DNA of 64,000 nt, from contig JBHJGZ010000002.1 in NCBI GenBank assembly GCA_050331295.1, forward strand, positions 248,001 to 312,000. The letters are read 5' to 3'. The notes beneath the pieces were generated by a model, which ran no database searches, had not been told where the DNA came from, and saw only the letters and a list, made by a program, of their open reading frames with translations. Every line of letters begins with the position of its first letter. The first letter of the stretch is position 1. The translations under genes were made by a program, and so were the position numbers. Shown here piece by piece: positions 52,304 through 61,547 of this stretch. The DNA is from Kuafuiihalomonas sp050331295 (GTDB taxonomy: Bacteria; Myxococcota; Kuafuiibacteriia; Kuafuiibacteriales; Kuafuiibacteriaceae).

Positions 52304-53130
52304 TGGCCATCCATCTCAAGAGTCGCTACGGACCGTGGGCCGTCGTAACGGGGGCTTCGGACGGCATCGGACGCGAAACGGCGTTGAAGCTGGGCGCGTC
52401 CGGGATCAATCTGGTTTTGGTCGCACGACGAACGCCTCGACTCGAGGCCCTGGCCCTGAAGGTCGAGCAAGCGCATGGCGTCCGGACGAGGGTCTTGAGC
52501 CTCGACCTCAGCCGTTCCGAGTCCGTGCAGCAGCTGCTCGATGAGACGAAGGATCTCCCGGTGGGACTCCTGATCGCGGCCGCCGGCTATGGAGGCTCGG
52601 GTCGGCTGGTGGACGCCGAGGTCCATCGGGAGCTCGAGATGGTGGATGTGAACTGTCGGGCGGTCCTCCAGCTGACCCACGGCTTCGCGCAGCGCTTCAT
52701 GAGGCAGAAGCGCGGAGGTATCGTGCTGTTCAGCTCCATCGTCGCGTTTCAGGGGGTTCCGCGGGCGGCCAACTATGCGGCCACCAAAGCCTATGTGCAG
52801 TCTTTGGCCGAGGGACTCCGCCCCGAATTGGCTCCGCATGGGGTTGATATTCTGGTCAGTGCTCCAGGGCCGGTCCGGAGCGGCTTTGGGGATCGAGCAA
52901 ACATGCGGATGAACAATGCCATGAGTCCTTCTCGGGTCGCGGTCGGGACCCTCTCCGGGCTGGGCCGCCGCGGCGTCGTTCGGCCCGGATTCCTCTCGAA
53001 ATTTCTGGAGTTCGGCCTGTCCATGTTGCCGCGTTCGCTAAGGGTACGGGTTCTCCAAGCCGTGATGCATGGTATGACTCGACATCAGGTTGCGCGGGAG
53101 CCCACGACTTCGCCCTCAAGTATGTCTTGA
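52303..53130 (+). CDS. short-chain dehydrogenase/reductase
   Basis: 275 aa. The Rossmann motif is TGASDGIGRETAL, with VARR after strand 2 suggesting NADP(H). The NAAG-like element is AAAGYGGSG. The catalytic Ser is in VLFSSIVAF and the YxxxK motif is NYAATKAY. The C-terminal 60 residues are amphipathic and end in a Ser-rich tail. Members of this branch act on fatty-acyl or steroid-like ketones. Substrate unknown. Confidence 0.9.
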   Translation: MAIHLKSRYGPWAVVTGASDGIGRETALKLGASGINLVLVARRTPRLEALALKVEQAHGVRTRVLSLDLSRSESVQQLLDETKDLPVGLLIAAAGYGGSGRLVDAEVHRELEMVDVNCRAVLQLTHGFAQRFMRQKRGGIVLFSSIVAFQGVPRAANYAATKAYVQSLAEGLRPELAPHGVDILVSAPGPVRSGFGDRANMRMNNAMSPSRVAVGTLSGLGRRGVVRPGFLSKFLEFGLSMLPRSLRVRVLQAVMHGMTRHQVAREPTTSPSSMS

Positions 53131-53154
53131 GCGCAACCGCGCTTTCGGCGCACT

Positions 53155-53748
53155 GTGGTACATGTGGATGTCCGTCGCTTGATCCTGGACCACGCCGTGG
53201 AAGCAGTGGCCGAGCACGGCGTCCGTGGCGTCAGCTTTCGTGATGTAGCCCGGAGGGCCGGCGTGAGTCATCAGGCGCCTTACCACCATTTCGGGAGCCT
53301 CCGGGGCATCATGGAAGAGGTGGCGAGAGAAGGATTCTCGAGCCTTTCCGCGTCGATGAGGAAAGCGGCCAGCAACAAGGAAGACCCCCTCGATGCGCTC
53401 CACGCCATTGGGCTGGCCTATGTCCGCTTCGCCATCAAGAACGTGGGACACTTTCGAGTCATGTTTCAGCAGGCGCTGGTGGACATCCACGACCTCGAGA
53501 TCGAGTCGGCGATCGAGACATACACGGTGCTCGAGGAAGTGGCGGAACGTGTATCAGATGCCAATGGGCCAAGCTTCTTGGACGCCGAAACCCTGGCGCA
53601 CCTTTGCTGGTCGACGGTTCATGGTCTTGCCACGCTGCTCGTCGAGCAGTGTCTCCAGAAGAAGAGTCAGCGCGAGATGAACGCAGAGATTCGAAGCGTG
53701 CTGGAGGGACTGACTCAGCTGTTGAAGCACTCGGCGGACCGTCGCTAG
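53155..53748 (+). CDS. TetR family transcriptional regulator
   Basis: 197 aa from GTG 53155; another GTG lies three codons later. The N-terminal helix-turn-helix is AVAEHGVRGVSFRDVARRAG followed by VSHQAPYHHFGSLRGI. The C-terminal domain is a WHG-type TetR ligand domain (AYVRFAIKNVGHFRVMFQQAL, LCWSTVHGLATLLVEQCL). It probably represses its own operon through the repeat cluster at 51777-51832 in response to a small hydrophobic ligand. Confidence 0.9.
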   Translation: MVHVDVRRLILDHAVEAVAEHGVRGVSFRDVARRAGVSHQAPYHHFGSLRGIMEEVAREGFSSLSASMRKAASNKEDPLDALHAIGLAYVRFAIKNVGHFRVMFQQALVDIHDLEIESAIETYTVLEEVAERVSDANGPSFLDAETLAHLCWSTVHGLATLLVEQCLQKKSQREMNAEIRSVLEGLTQLLKHSADRR

Positions 53749-53993
53749 GTGATCGAAGAATTCCTTTCCTGGGTATGGGAAGGCTGGATGGCGCGACAAC
53801 CCCACGACAACCATGCTCCTCCCTCACTCCCCATGACTCCGCGCTACGGGATCGACCCCGGTGTCTCGCGAGGTCGAGCGTCGGCCCGACGGGGCGGCGT
53901 CCTAGGGGAAGGGCCACGCTCCGCCCCGAGCCCCGACTTGGGCGGACCCGTTCAAACGAAACCGGAGACGGACCTCGAGATCCGAAAAGAACG

Positions 53994-54378
53994 GTGCTGC
54001 AAGAGAACATCGAGGGCTGGGTCGGCACGCCTTACAGGTTTGGAAGCAAACGTCGCCGAAACGAGGGGATCGATTGTTCCGGCTTTTTCGGAGCCGTTTT
54101 CTTGGAGACCTTCGAGATCCACGTTCCGCGCACCACCCGGCGGCTGGCCAAAGATGGCGCTTCGGACTGGCGCGCTGATCTGGTTCCTAGACCTCGTGTT
54201 CTTCGACGTTTCTCGACGGGGTCGGGTCACCCATGTGGGCGTTTACATGGGGAAGGGATCCATCGCTCATGCATCGACCCGCAAAGGTGTTTCGTATGCC
54301 GAGCTCACCGGAAAATGCTGGAGGCCGCGCCATCACGGTGCGCGGCGACACCTGCCTCGAGCCCCCGAGACGCTCTAG
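53994..54378 (+). pseudogene. NlpC/P60 (C40) hydrolase, frameshifted
   Basis: In one frame, WVGTPYRFGSKRRRNEGIDC and SGFFGAVFLETF give the catalytic-Cys half of an NlpC/P60 peptidoglycan endopeptidase, up to DWRADLVP at 54188. The second half (DLVFFDVSRRGRVTHVGVYM, the catalytic His, then HASTRKGVSYAEL) continues from 54190 in the next frame. A 2-bp loss (expected Pro-Gly-Asp-Leu) explains it. GTG 53994 is the best candidate start. The preceding 245 bp are proline/arginine-rich in all frames and show no signal peptide, so the N-terminus is uncertain or lost. Confidence 0.7.
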
Positions 54379-54543
54379 ACGCCAGGAGCAATGACCGAGG
54401 ACCGACGACTGTCCGGTGGGGTTGCGGGCAGAAGCCGCGTCCCAGTCAGGAATCTGCGCCCTCGACAAGCTCGGGCGCTTCGTCTCATGCTCGCGGGAAC
54501 GCATCATGGTTGTTTTTGCATAAGTGTTGCATCTAGCCGGGCC

Positions 54544-56937
54544 ATGAACTATGCGACTCGAGTGCTTTGGGCCACATCCTGGGGCTTAGCCAGCATGACT
54601 CCAGTGCAGGTGGACGCAGCGTGTACGGCGCCCCTTTCCGGAGTGGTGATCAACGTCGGAACCCTAGAACCGGTCTCCGACGTCGTGGTGAGGGCCGTAC
54701 CCAGTACGGACGGCAGCTCACTGCAGTGGGGGGCGGTCACCTCGGCGGATGGTTCGTTCTCAATGTCGGTCCCGTGCGACGCATGGGTAGAGCTCGAGTT
54801 CAGCAAGGCCGGTTTCGTGCCCCACGCAGAGCGCTTTCGGGTGGACCGGGACGGTGCCCAGCACGACATCTATCTTCTTCCCGGAGAGGCACAGGCGGTC
54901 AGCATACAGGGTCACGCCATCCACGATGCGGAGCTGCATCCGCGGGCGGCCCACGTCCTGGATGACGAAGATCTTCAAGAAGTCCGTGGCCGAGATCTCG
55001 CCGGGAGTTTGCGAGAGCTGCCAGGGATCAGTGTCCTCGGGTCGGGGGCGGTGAGCAAGCCCATCATTCACGGTCTCACGGTAGACCGGCTCCTTATTTT
55101 GCAAGACGGGGTACGGCTCGAAAGCCAAGACTGGGGTCTCGACCATCAGCCGGAAGTGGATCCCTTCGGTGCCCACACCATTACTGTCACCAAAGGAGCA
55201 GACGCGGTTCGATACGGGCCCGGAGCGATCGGAGGGGTCATCGCTTTGGAGCCGGCGCCGTATCCGGAAGAGCCGAGCGTCGTCGGCGTGGGGAACACGG
55301 TGGCAATCGTCAACGGTCGCGGTGGGGCGGGAAACGCGAGCGTGCAAACCCGCTTTCCGGGCGGAGCAGACGCGTGGGCCGCGCGCGCTCAATTCAGCTA
55401 CCGCCGGGTGGGTGCGAGCGACGCACCCGACTACGTGCTCGACAATACGGGGGAAGAAGTCCTGGGTTTTTCGGCGGGTGTTGCGTGGGACCCAAACCCA
55501 CGGACTCGGATCGAAATCTCCGGTCGAGGATATCGGTCAAAATATGGTGTATTCACCGATATATCGGTTTCCAACTTCGATCAGTTCGAGTTCGCGTTCA
55601 CGAGTCCACAACCCCAAAACGTAGAGCTCTTTGGTTTCGATTACGATTTTGACCGACCATTCGCACAAGTGGAACACTATCAGGGAAAGATTTCTTTCAC
55701 TTTCGAGTTGAGCGATAAGGTTCGCTTCGAGTCATTTTATTCTTATCAATTTGACGACCGACGTGAGTTCGAAATCGTTCGGGGAAGTCTCGGGGATTCC
55801 GCTCAAGGTGCCTTCGACCTGGGCACCCACTTTCTCGACGCCCATCTCGATGTCCAGCTCGGCGATTGGAGCGTCGAAGGGGGAATGCTCCTGACTGCCG
55901 CCTTCAACGACTATGAGGGCGTCCGCTTCATCCCGGACTACGAAAAGTGGGGAGCTGCTGCCTACGGCATCGTCCACCTGTACAGACCGAGCTTCGAGAT
56001 CGAGGCAGGGGTGCGCGTCGATTTTGAGACCTTCGACACGATTCGCGCGGGCGTCCTTCAAGGTGTGGCCGGCGGTCCTCGGACGCAGCTTCCCGACGAG
56101 ATCAATCGGTTGAATTACTTCAATGTGGTTGGGTCCCTCGGCGGTGTCTACCGTTGGTCCAATGGCTTGTCGTTGAGGGGACAAGTGGCGAGCGCGGTTC
56201 GGAATCCGGCTCCCAATGAGCTTTTCGCGGACGGCCCCACCGTAGGAACGCCGGGGCTCCAGATAGGCGATCCTGACCTCGACCCCGAGATCACGGTGAA
56301 TCCGCAGGCTACCCTGCAGTATGAATCCAGGAGAGTCCGGGCCGAAGCCACCGGATACGCCCAATTCATCCCGGGCTACATCTACCTGGTTCCGGCCATT
56401 GACGAGAATGGTGAGCCCATCCTGAGTCGACAGAGTCGGGGTGACATTCCCGCTTTCAATTACCTTCAGGTCGACGCACTCTTCTACGGCGCGGACTTGG
56501 ATCTCACGCTGTCGCCCGTGCGGTGGTTCGAGCTTCGCGCCACCGGCGCTCTGGTTCGAGCTCGAGACATCGAGAACGACAGTTTTCTGGTATACGTGCC
56601 GCCGGACAACCTTCGGATTCGAGGAACGCTGCGTCTCACCCCCATCGACACTCTGCGCAGTCCCTATCTTTATGGGGAAGGACTGCTGGTGAGACGCCAG
56701 ACGCGATTCGATATTAATGCCGATTTTACCCCGCCGCCGGACGGTTATGCGCTCTTGAACGCAGGAGCAGGTGTTGGATTAAATTTCGGCCGCCGAGAAA
56801 TTTATCTTGATATCGAGGGGACGAATCTCTTGAATCAAACCTATCGGAACTACCTGAGTAGGCTTCGATACTTCGCCGATGAGCCCGGAGTTGAGGTGTT
56901 CATTCGGCTGACGATACCATTTCAGGCATCGCTCTAA
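54544..56937 (+). CDS. TonB-dependent receptor
   Basis: 797 aa from ATG 54544, where a signal peptide (ending near VDAACTAP) begins. Residues about 28-110 are a carboxypeptidase-regulatory-like domain (PLSGVVINVGTLEPVSDVVV). The plug domain has ELPGISVLGSG, KPIIHGLTVDRLLILQDGV, SQDWGLDHQPEVDPFGA and ITVTKGADAVRYGPGAIG. A long barrel follows, ending in IRLTIPFQASL. The plug wording (QDWGLDHQPEVDP) resembles metal-type receptors of the ZnuD kind. The ligand is not proven. It is followed after 15 bp by an acidic lipoprotein. Confidence 0.9.
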   Translation: MNYATRVLWATSWGLASMTPVQVDAACTAPLSGVVINVGTLEPVSDVVVRAVPSTDGSSLQWGAVTSADGSFSMSVPCDAWVELEFSKAGFVPHAERFRVDRDGAQHDIYLLPGEAQAVSIQGHAIHDAELHPRAAHVLDDEDLQEVRGRDLAGSLRELPGISVLGSGAVSKPIIHGLTVDRLLILQDGVRLESQDWGLDHQPEVDPFGAHTITVTKGADAVRYGPGAIGGVIALEPAPYPEEPSVVGVGNTVAIVNGRGGAGNASVQTRFPGGADAWAARAQFSYRRVGASDAPDYVLDNTGEEVLGFSAGVAWDPNPRTRIEISGRGYRSKYGVFTDISVSNFDQFEFAFTSPQPQNVELFGFDYDFDRPFAQVEHYQGKISFTFELSDKVRFESFYSYQFDDRREFEIVRGSLGDSAQGAFDLGTHFLDAHLDVQLGDWSVEGGMLLTAAFNDYEGVRFIPDYEKWGAAAYGIVHLYRPSFEIEAGVRVDFETFDTIRAGVLQGVAGGPRTQLPDEINRLNYFNVVGSLGGVYRWSNGLSLRGQVASAVRNPAPNELFADGPTVGTPGLQIGDPDLDPEITVNPQATLQYESRRVRAEATGYAQFIPGYIYLVPAIDENGEPILSRQSRGDIPAFNYLQVDALFYGADLDLTLSPVRWFELRATGALVRARDIENDSFLVYVPPDNLRIRGTLRLTPIDTLRSPYLYGEGLLVRRQTRFDINADFTPPPDGYALLNAGAGVGLNFGRREIYLDIEGTNLLNQTYRNYLSRLRYFADEPGVEVFIRLTIPFQASL

Positions 56938-56952
56938 GAAAGGGAGGAAACA

Positions 56953-57570
56953 ATGAAGACAATCATCAATCAGTGGATGTACGGAACATGCTTGGTCGCT
57001 GCGTCGCTCGTGGCGGGCGTCGGGTGCGGAGAAGACGACGACAACGGAAGCGATGACGACAACGAGGAGGTCGAACTCATAACCACCTTGACCTTGACGT
57101 TCGCCCCGCCGACGGGCGCTCCTGTGTCCTTCGAGTTTTTCGACCCCGACGCCGGGGGGTCACAGCCAGGCACCGCTGACATGATCGTTCTGGACGCGGA
57201 CACGACCTACACCCTGACCCTCGAGTTGACTGATGAAATCAACGATGAGGACATCACCGAGGAGATCATGGAGGAAGACGACGAGCATCAGTTCTTCTTC
57301 TTCGGCGACGCGGTCGATTCGCCCACCGAAATGGACGGAAGCAACATCCTCGTCACCGTCGACTACGCCGACATGGACGACAATGGTCTTCCGGTGGGCC
57401 TCACGTCGAACGTACAGGCCGGCTCGGCCGGTGGACCGGTTACGGATGGCTTCTCGGTTCAGCTTCAGCACCAGCCCCCGGTCAACGACATGGCGGTCAA
57501 GACCGCAAACTCCGGCATTATGGACGGAGACACCGACATCCTCGCCACGTTCGACATCGAACTAGAGTAG
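56953..57570 (+). CDS. acidic lipoprotein partner of TonB receptor
   Basis: 205 aa behind GGGAGGA. The lipobox VAGVGC places the lipidated Cys at about residue 25, followed by a very acidic stretch (GEDDDNGSDDDNEEVE). The domain (TLTLTFAPPTGAPVSFEFFD, TTYTLTLELTDEINDEDITEE, DDEHQFFFFG) matches a family found beside TonB receptors in Bacteroidetes, often labelled a type 1 periplasmic-binding-fold protein. It probably helps load the receptor's ligand, perhaps a metal. It likely shares an operon with the receptor. Confidence 0.78.
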   Translation: MKTIINQWMYGTCLVAASLVAGVGCGEDDDNGSDDDNEEVELITTLTLTFAPPTGAPVSFEFFDPDAGGSQPGTADMIVLDADTTYTLTLELTDEINDEDITEEIMEEDDEHQFFFFGDAVDSPTEMDGSNILVTVDYADMDDNGLPVGLTSNVQAGSAGGPVTDGFSVQLQHQPPVNDMAVKTANSGIMDGDTDILATFDIELE

Positions 57571-57597
57571 CCCTGCCGACCAGTAGCCCTGCCGTCC
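57566..57597. repeat. 16-bp tandem duplication over a stop codon
   Basis: AGTAGCCCTGCCGACC (57566-57581) is repeated with one change at 57582-57597. The first copy contains the TAG stop of the acidic lipoprotein gene, so the second copy gives a spare TAG. Probably a simple replication duplication. Confidence 0.8.
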
Positions 57598-57696
57598 GGA
57601 CTCCGCCAGGAGCGGTTGCCCCGGTTTGACGGCCAGTGTCCTCGGCCGCATCGTACAATGGGTCCCGGCCTTGAATCGGCCGGCGCCCCGACCACG

Positions 57697-59490
57697 ATGA
57701 ACAGATTCCTGTGCGCGTACACGTTCATGACCGCCTGTTGGGTAGGGAGCGGGGTCGCGTGGGCCGACGATGAGTCGGCGAAGCGCGAGCTGACGGAAGA
57801 GTCCCTCACCGCGCCCGAACCCCTGGACCCGTTGGGCCGTGATTCGCCCCGCGGCGCGATCCTCGGATTTCTGGAGGCGGCGCGGGAGCCCGATTTCGAG
57901 AAGGCGGCGAGATACTTGGATCTGCGCGGCTTTCCGAACACGCGAGGGCCTGAACTCGCGCGTCGATTCAAGGTGGTCCTGGACCGAAACCTTTGGGTGG
58001 AACTCGACGAAGTCTCTCCCGATTGGAACGGAAAACAGGAAGACCGTCTGCGACGCTTCAGAGACCGGATCGGCGTAATCGACAGTCAGCATGCTGGCCG
58101 CATGGAGGTGATCCTGGCCCGGCGAGCCTACGAAGGATCTCGGCCGGTTTGGAAGGTCGCGCGGGAGACCGTCGCCCGAGTCGACGACTTCTATGCCGAG
58201 TATGGCTACGGCGTTCTGGACTCCGTGCTCGCGAAACTTCCGCTGACGGTCACCGAACACCAGGTCCCGGTTGTCGAACTTCGCACGTGGCAGCTGGTGG
58301 CGGGGGTCTTGCTGGCCTTTCTTTCGGCCGCGCTGGCCTTTGTAGCGGCGGCGGTCCTGCTCGGGATCTCGAGTTTGGCGCTACGGGCGCGAGGCAGGAA
58401 GCTGGATGTCGAGCTTCGGCGTGCGCTGGCGCCGCCGCTCCGACTTTTGATCGGCACGGGACTCTTCGTGTGGGGGTTCAGTCATCTGTCGCTTCCGACG
58501 CTCCCCCAGCGTTTCGTAAACGCTCTCGGCCTCGGGGCCCTCGTCCTGGGGGCCCTCTGGCTAACGATTCGCGCCATTGACCAGGCCATCGCCGCATTGG
58601 ATCGGCGCCTTGCTCGGCAGGGGCTCTCTCGCTTGCGCTCCCTGTTGCCGCTCGGGGGAGCCATCGCGCGTATCGTCGTGGTCGGTTTGGGAAGCGTGGT
58701 GGTCCTGGACAGCTTGGGAATCAATGTTGCCGGCATCATTGCCGGCCTCGGCATCGGCGGCTTGGCGGTGGCTCTGGCCGCGCAGAAGACCCTCGAGAAT
58801 CTCTTCGGTGGATTGTCTGTGCTCGCGGACGAGCCCGTACGCATCGGCGACTTCTGCCGCATCGGCGACGTCGTGGGCTTTGTGGAGCGGATAGGTCTTC
58901 GCAGCACGCGGATTCGGACCCTCAACCGAACCTTGCTCGCGATACCCAACGCCGAGTTTTCGACCTCCCAACTCGAGAACTTCACCAAGCGAGACAAGAT
59001 TCTCATCTTGATGACCTTTGGGGTTCGGTACGAAACGTCCCCCGACCAGATTCGGTTCATCCTGGCCGAAGTCCGTCGCATGCTCCTGAGTCACGCTCGC
59101 ACCGATCCGGACCCGGCCCGGATCCGCTTTGTCGGCTTCGGGGCGTCGTCCCTCGATTTCGAGGTGTTTTGCTACGTCAACACCAGCGACTGGGGCACGT
59201 TCTTGGCCATTCGAGAGGATATCTACCTGCGCATCATGGATATCGTGCGAGACGCGGGGAGCAGCTTCGCCTTTCCCTCCCAGACCTTGTACATGGGCCG
59301 AGACGAGCGTCCGACGCCGGACGCGGTGGCCGAAGTGGAGAAAAGGGTGCAGGAATGGCGGGCCGGAGGCCAGCTTCCGATTCCCGACTTCAGTCCGGAA
59401 GCGCAGCAGCAGTTCCGAGGGACTCTGTCCTATCCCGACGACGGCTCGGTCTTGGCGCCCAAGCCACCGACCAACGGCGAACGGGTTTGA
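57697..59490 (+). CDS. MscS-type mechanosensitive channel with periplasmic domain
   Basis: 597 aa from ATG 57697, where a signal peptide (ending GVAWADD) begins. Residues about 30-180 are a periplasmic N-terminal domain. Then come several membrane helices (LVAGVLLAFLSAALAFVAAA and others) and the MscS pore helix GIIAGLGIGGLAVALAAQKT with LENLFGGLSVLADEPVRIGD. The C-terminal beta and alpha/beta domains (IPNAEFSTSQLENFTKRD) match the family. It should open under membrane tension to release solutes. Confidence 0.9.
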   Translation: MNRFLCAYTFMTACWVGSGVAWADDESAKRELTEESLTAPEPLDPLGRDSPRGAILGFLEAAREPDFEKAARYLDLRGFPNTRGPELARRFKVVLDRNLWVELDEVSPDWNGKQEDRLRRFRDRIGVIDSQHAGRMEVILARRAYEGSRPVWKVARETVARVDDFYAEYGYGVLDSVLAKLPLTVTEHQVPVVELRTWQLVAGVLLAFLSAALAFVAAAVLLGISSLALRARGRKLDVELRRALAPPLRLLIGTGLFVWGFSHLSLPTLPQRFVNALGLGALVLGALWLTIRAIDQAIAALDRRLARQGLSRLRSLLPLGGAIARIVVVGLGSVVVLDSLGINVAGIIAGLGIGGLAVALAAQKTLENLFGGLSVLADEPVRIGDFCRIGDVVGFVERIGLRSTRIRTLNRTLLAIPNAEFSTSQLENFTKRDKILILMTFGVRYETSPDQIRFILAEVRRMLLSHARTDPDPARIRFVGFGASSLDFEVFCYVNTSDWGTFLAIREDIYLRIMDIVRDAGSSFAFPSQTLYMGRDERPTPDAVAEVEKRVQEWRAGGQLPIPDFSPEAQQQFRGTLSYPDDGSVLAPKPPTNGERV

Positions 59491-59536
59491 GCCCCCAAGG
59501 CCGCTATGAGTCCTGCGAAAGATGCGCGAGACCCGG

Positions 59537-60007
59537 CTAGGGATGAGCCGACAAGGGGTCGTGGTTCAGCGAGACCGCATGGGCCGGAATCAACGCGAGC
59601 TGCCCGTGGGATTCCTCGGCCAGACTGACCCATCCTTGCGCGGCCTTCCGGATGAAGTAGACGCGGTTTCGAACCCAGGCCAACGCTTCGAGGTCGAAAT
59701 ACCTCGCCTCGCGAACGAGTCCCGCCCTGAGCAACACGCGGCGCGCCATGGCCAAGAAGCGGATGGAAAGGTCCCCTGTGGATGTAGCGGCGGCCCGGAC
59801 CATGTCCTTTTCTTCTTCCGTCAACGGCGCCTTCGCCAGGAGGAGGAGGCGCAGAAGACCGAGTCGGTCTTGATGAAGCGACACCTGAGCAAACTGAGCC
59901 ATGACACGCCGGATCACCAAGCGCTTAGAGGGATTCGTTGGTCGCAATAGAAAGCGCTCGCCGTGGCTTCGAATCCATCTTCCTCCGTTCTTTTTGATGT
60001 GAGTCAC
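59537..60007 (-). CDS. hypothetical protein
   Basis: 156 aa from a GTG at 60007, or 120 aa from ATG 59902 (MAQFAQVSLHQDRLGLL). It is a helical, Leu/Arg-rich soluble protein with no known family. It is convergent with the MscS gene. Conventional codon choice and length support it modestly. The 175 bp to the next gene show nothing I can name. Confidence 0.45.
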   Translation of the reverse strand: MTHIKKNGGRWIRSHGERFLLRPTNPSKRLVIRRVMAQFAQVSLHQDRLGLLRLLLLAKAPLTEEEKDMVRAAATSTGDLSIRFLAMARRVLLRAGLVREARYFDLEALAWVRNRVYFIRKAAQGWVSLAEESHGQLALIPAHAVSLNHDPLSAHP

Positions 60008-60182
60008 ATCTGGTCGCTCCGATGAATCCGGCCGACCGCCATCGGATGTCGGAGCGTGTCCAGAATCGGCTTCTCATCCTCGGCGGCGTTCCAGTTTCGG
60101 CGGATCAGCGCATGACCTTCACCGCCTGGCTGCGGCGGGGTTACCGCCCTTGTTTCGTCCCGGGGGGGCGGAGAGAGCCTCG

Positions 60183-61421
60183 TCAATCGCCTGGCCAAGG
60201 CTCACGATCCGCTCTACCTGGTCTCAGCCGGTCGAGAACGCGACGGGCGACGACTTCGCCGATGGCCAGGCAGGATGTGGCGGCCGGAGAGGGCGCATTG
60301 AGAACGTGGACACCGACCGGTCCGTCCTCGAACCGGAAGTCGTCGAGCAATTTGCCTTGCGCAGATATGGCCTGGGCTCGTACCCCGGCCCCTGCAGGAA
60401 CCACGTCCGACAGCTCGATTTCTGGCACCAGGCGCCGGAGAGCAGAAACGAACGACGGAAAATAGCTGCTACGCCAAAGCTCCTTCATCCCCGGCCACCA
60501 ATGACGGCCTGCCAAACGCCAGAAGCCCGGCCACTCGAGGGTCTCGCGCAGGTCGCACCACGACCATTGGCTCGCAAGGTAGCCTTCGCGGGCAAATGCC
60601 AAGACCGCGTTCGGCCCACACTCGACCGCGCCGGCGATGGTTCGGGTGAGATGGACACCCAGAAACGGGAAGCGGTCGTCGGGGACCGGATAGATCAGTC
60701 CTCGTACCAGGTGCCCCGCCGACGGTTTCAGCACCCCATATTCGCCTCTGAAAGGGACGATGCGCACGTCCACGGTGGCGCCGCAGGCTCGGGCGACCCG
60801 GTCGGACTGAAGGCCGGGGCAGGTGACGACCAGGCCGGCCTCCATCGCGTCGGCCCCATCTCGGTGACGAACATGAGCTCGACATCGTCCTTGTGCACCG
60901 TCCGCGCCGATCAGCTCGGTCTCGAGACGCAGGGTCCCGCCCATCTGAATCAGATCTTCGGCCAGCGCCGCGGCCACCCGGCGATAGTCCACGATCCCCG
61001 TATCCTCGACCCACAGCGCACGGGCGCCGGCGGCCAGGTGCGGCTCGCGCTCCTGCACCTCGTCCGGGGTCATCGGTCGACAGCGGACCCCGTTTTCCAA
61101 ACCGCGGCGACACAGCTCGTCCAGCTTGGACGTCTCTCGGTCGGACCAGCCCGCCACCAGCTTGCCGCATCGGGAAAAGGGCACACCGTGTGCGTCGCAG
61201 AACGCCTCGAGAAGGTTTCTGCCTCGACGACAGAGCTCGGCCTTCAAAGAGCCCGGTCGATAGTACAACCCGGAATGAATGACCCCAGAGTTGTGGCCGC
61301 TCTGGTGGGCTCCGGGCCGGTCTTCCTTATCGATGACCGTGACACGCAAGCCTTTCTGGGTCAGGTGACGGGCTGTCGCGAGACCTACCAGCCCCGCACC
61401 GACCACTGCGACGTCCGTCAT
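60183..61421 (-). CDS. lhgO: L-2-hydroxyglutarate oxidase
   Basis: 412 aa from ATG 61421; the far longer open frame is antisense to a lipoprotein gene. The FAD site is VVGAGLVGLATARHLTQKG. GAHQSGHNSGVIHSGLYY with AELCRRG is diagnostic of LhgO/L2HGDH. Also visible are GKLVAGW, EPHLAAGARALWVEDTGIVDY and the C-terminal RAQAIS with LLDDFRFED. It oxidises L-2-hydroxyglutarate to 2-oxoglutarate and sends electrons to quinone at the inner membrane. Confidence 0.92.
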   Translation of the reverse strand: MTDVAVVGAGLVGLATARHLTQKGLRVTVIDKEDRPGAHQSGHNSGVIHSGLYYRPGSLKAELCRRGRNLLEAFCDAHGVPFSRCGKLVAGWSDRETSKLDELCRRGLENGVRCRPMTPDEVQEREPHLAAGARALWVEDTGIVDYRRVAAALAEDLIQMGGTLRLETELIGADGAQGRCRAHVRHRDGADAMEAGLVVTCPGLQSDRVARACGATVDVRIVPFRGEYGVLKPSAGHLVRGLIYPVPDDRFPFLGVHLTRTIAGAVECGPNAVLAFAREGYLASQWSWCDLRETLEWPGFWRLAGRHWWPGMKELWRSSYFPSFVSALRRLVPEIELSDVVPAGAGVRAQAISAQGKLLDDFRFEDGPVGVHVLNAPSPAATSCLAIGEVVARRVLDRLRPGRADREPWPGD

Positions 61422-61527
61422 GGATTCCAATCTAGCCGGCTCCAACCGGTCCTCTGAAAGATCTGGCGCCCGGGCGCAGACGGTTAAGTTCCCGGCTCGC
61501 AAAAATAGGTCTTGACCTAAATTTTTT

Positions 61528-61542
61528 TGAGAATCATTTTCA
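61528..61542 (+). promoter_or_regulatory. Fur box
   Basis: TGAGAAT-C-ATTTTCA fits the 7-1-7 Fur consensus (TGATAAT-N-ATTATCA) with one mismatch per arm. It ends 5 bp before the ATG of the DUF4856 gene. A TTGACC at 61512-61517 could be its -35 element, placing the -10 inside the box and the transcript start almost at the ATG. Iron repression of the imelysin pair is the expected outcome. Confidence 0.75.
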
Positions 61543-61547
61543 AAATC

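Noticed and set aside
60150..61457. Plus-strand open frame of 435 codons opposite lhgO
   Set aside because: The minus-strand frame encodes an unmistakable L-2-hydroxyglutarate oxidase.
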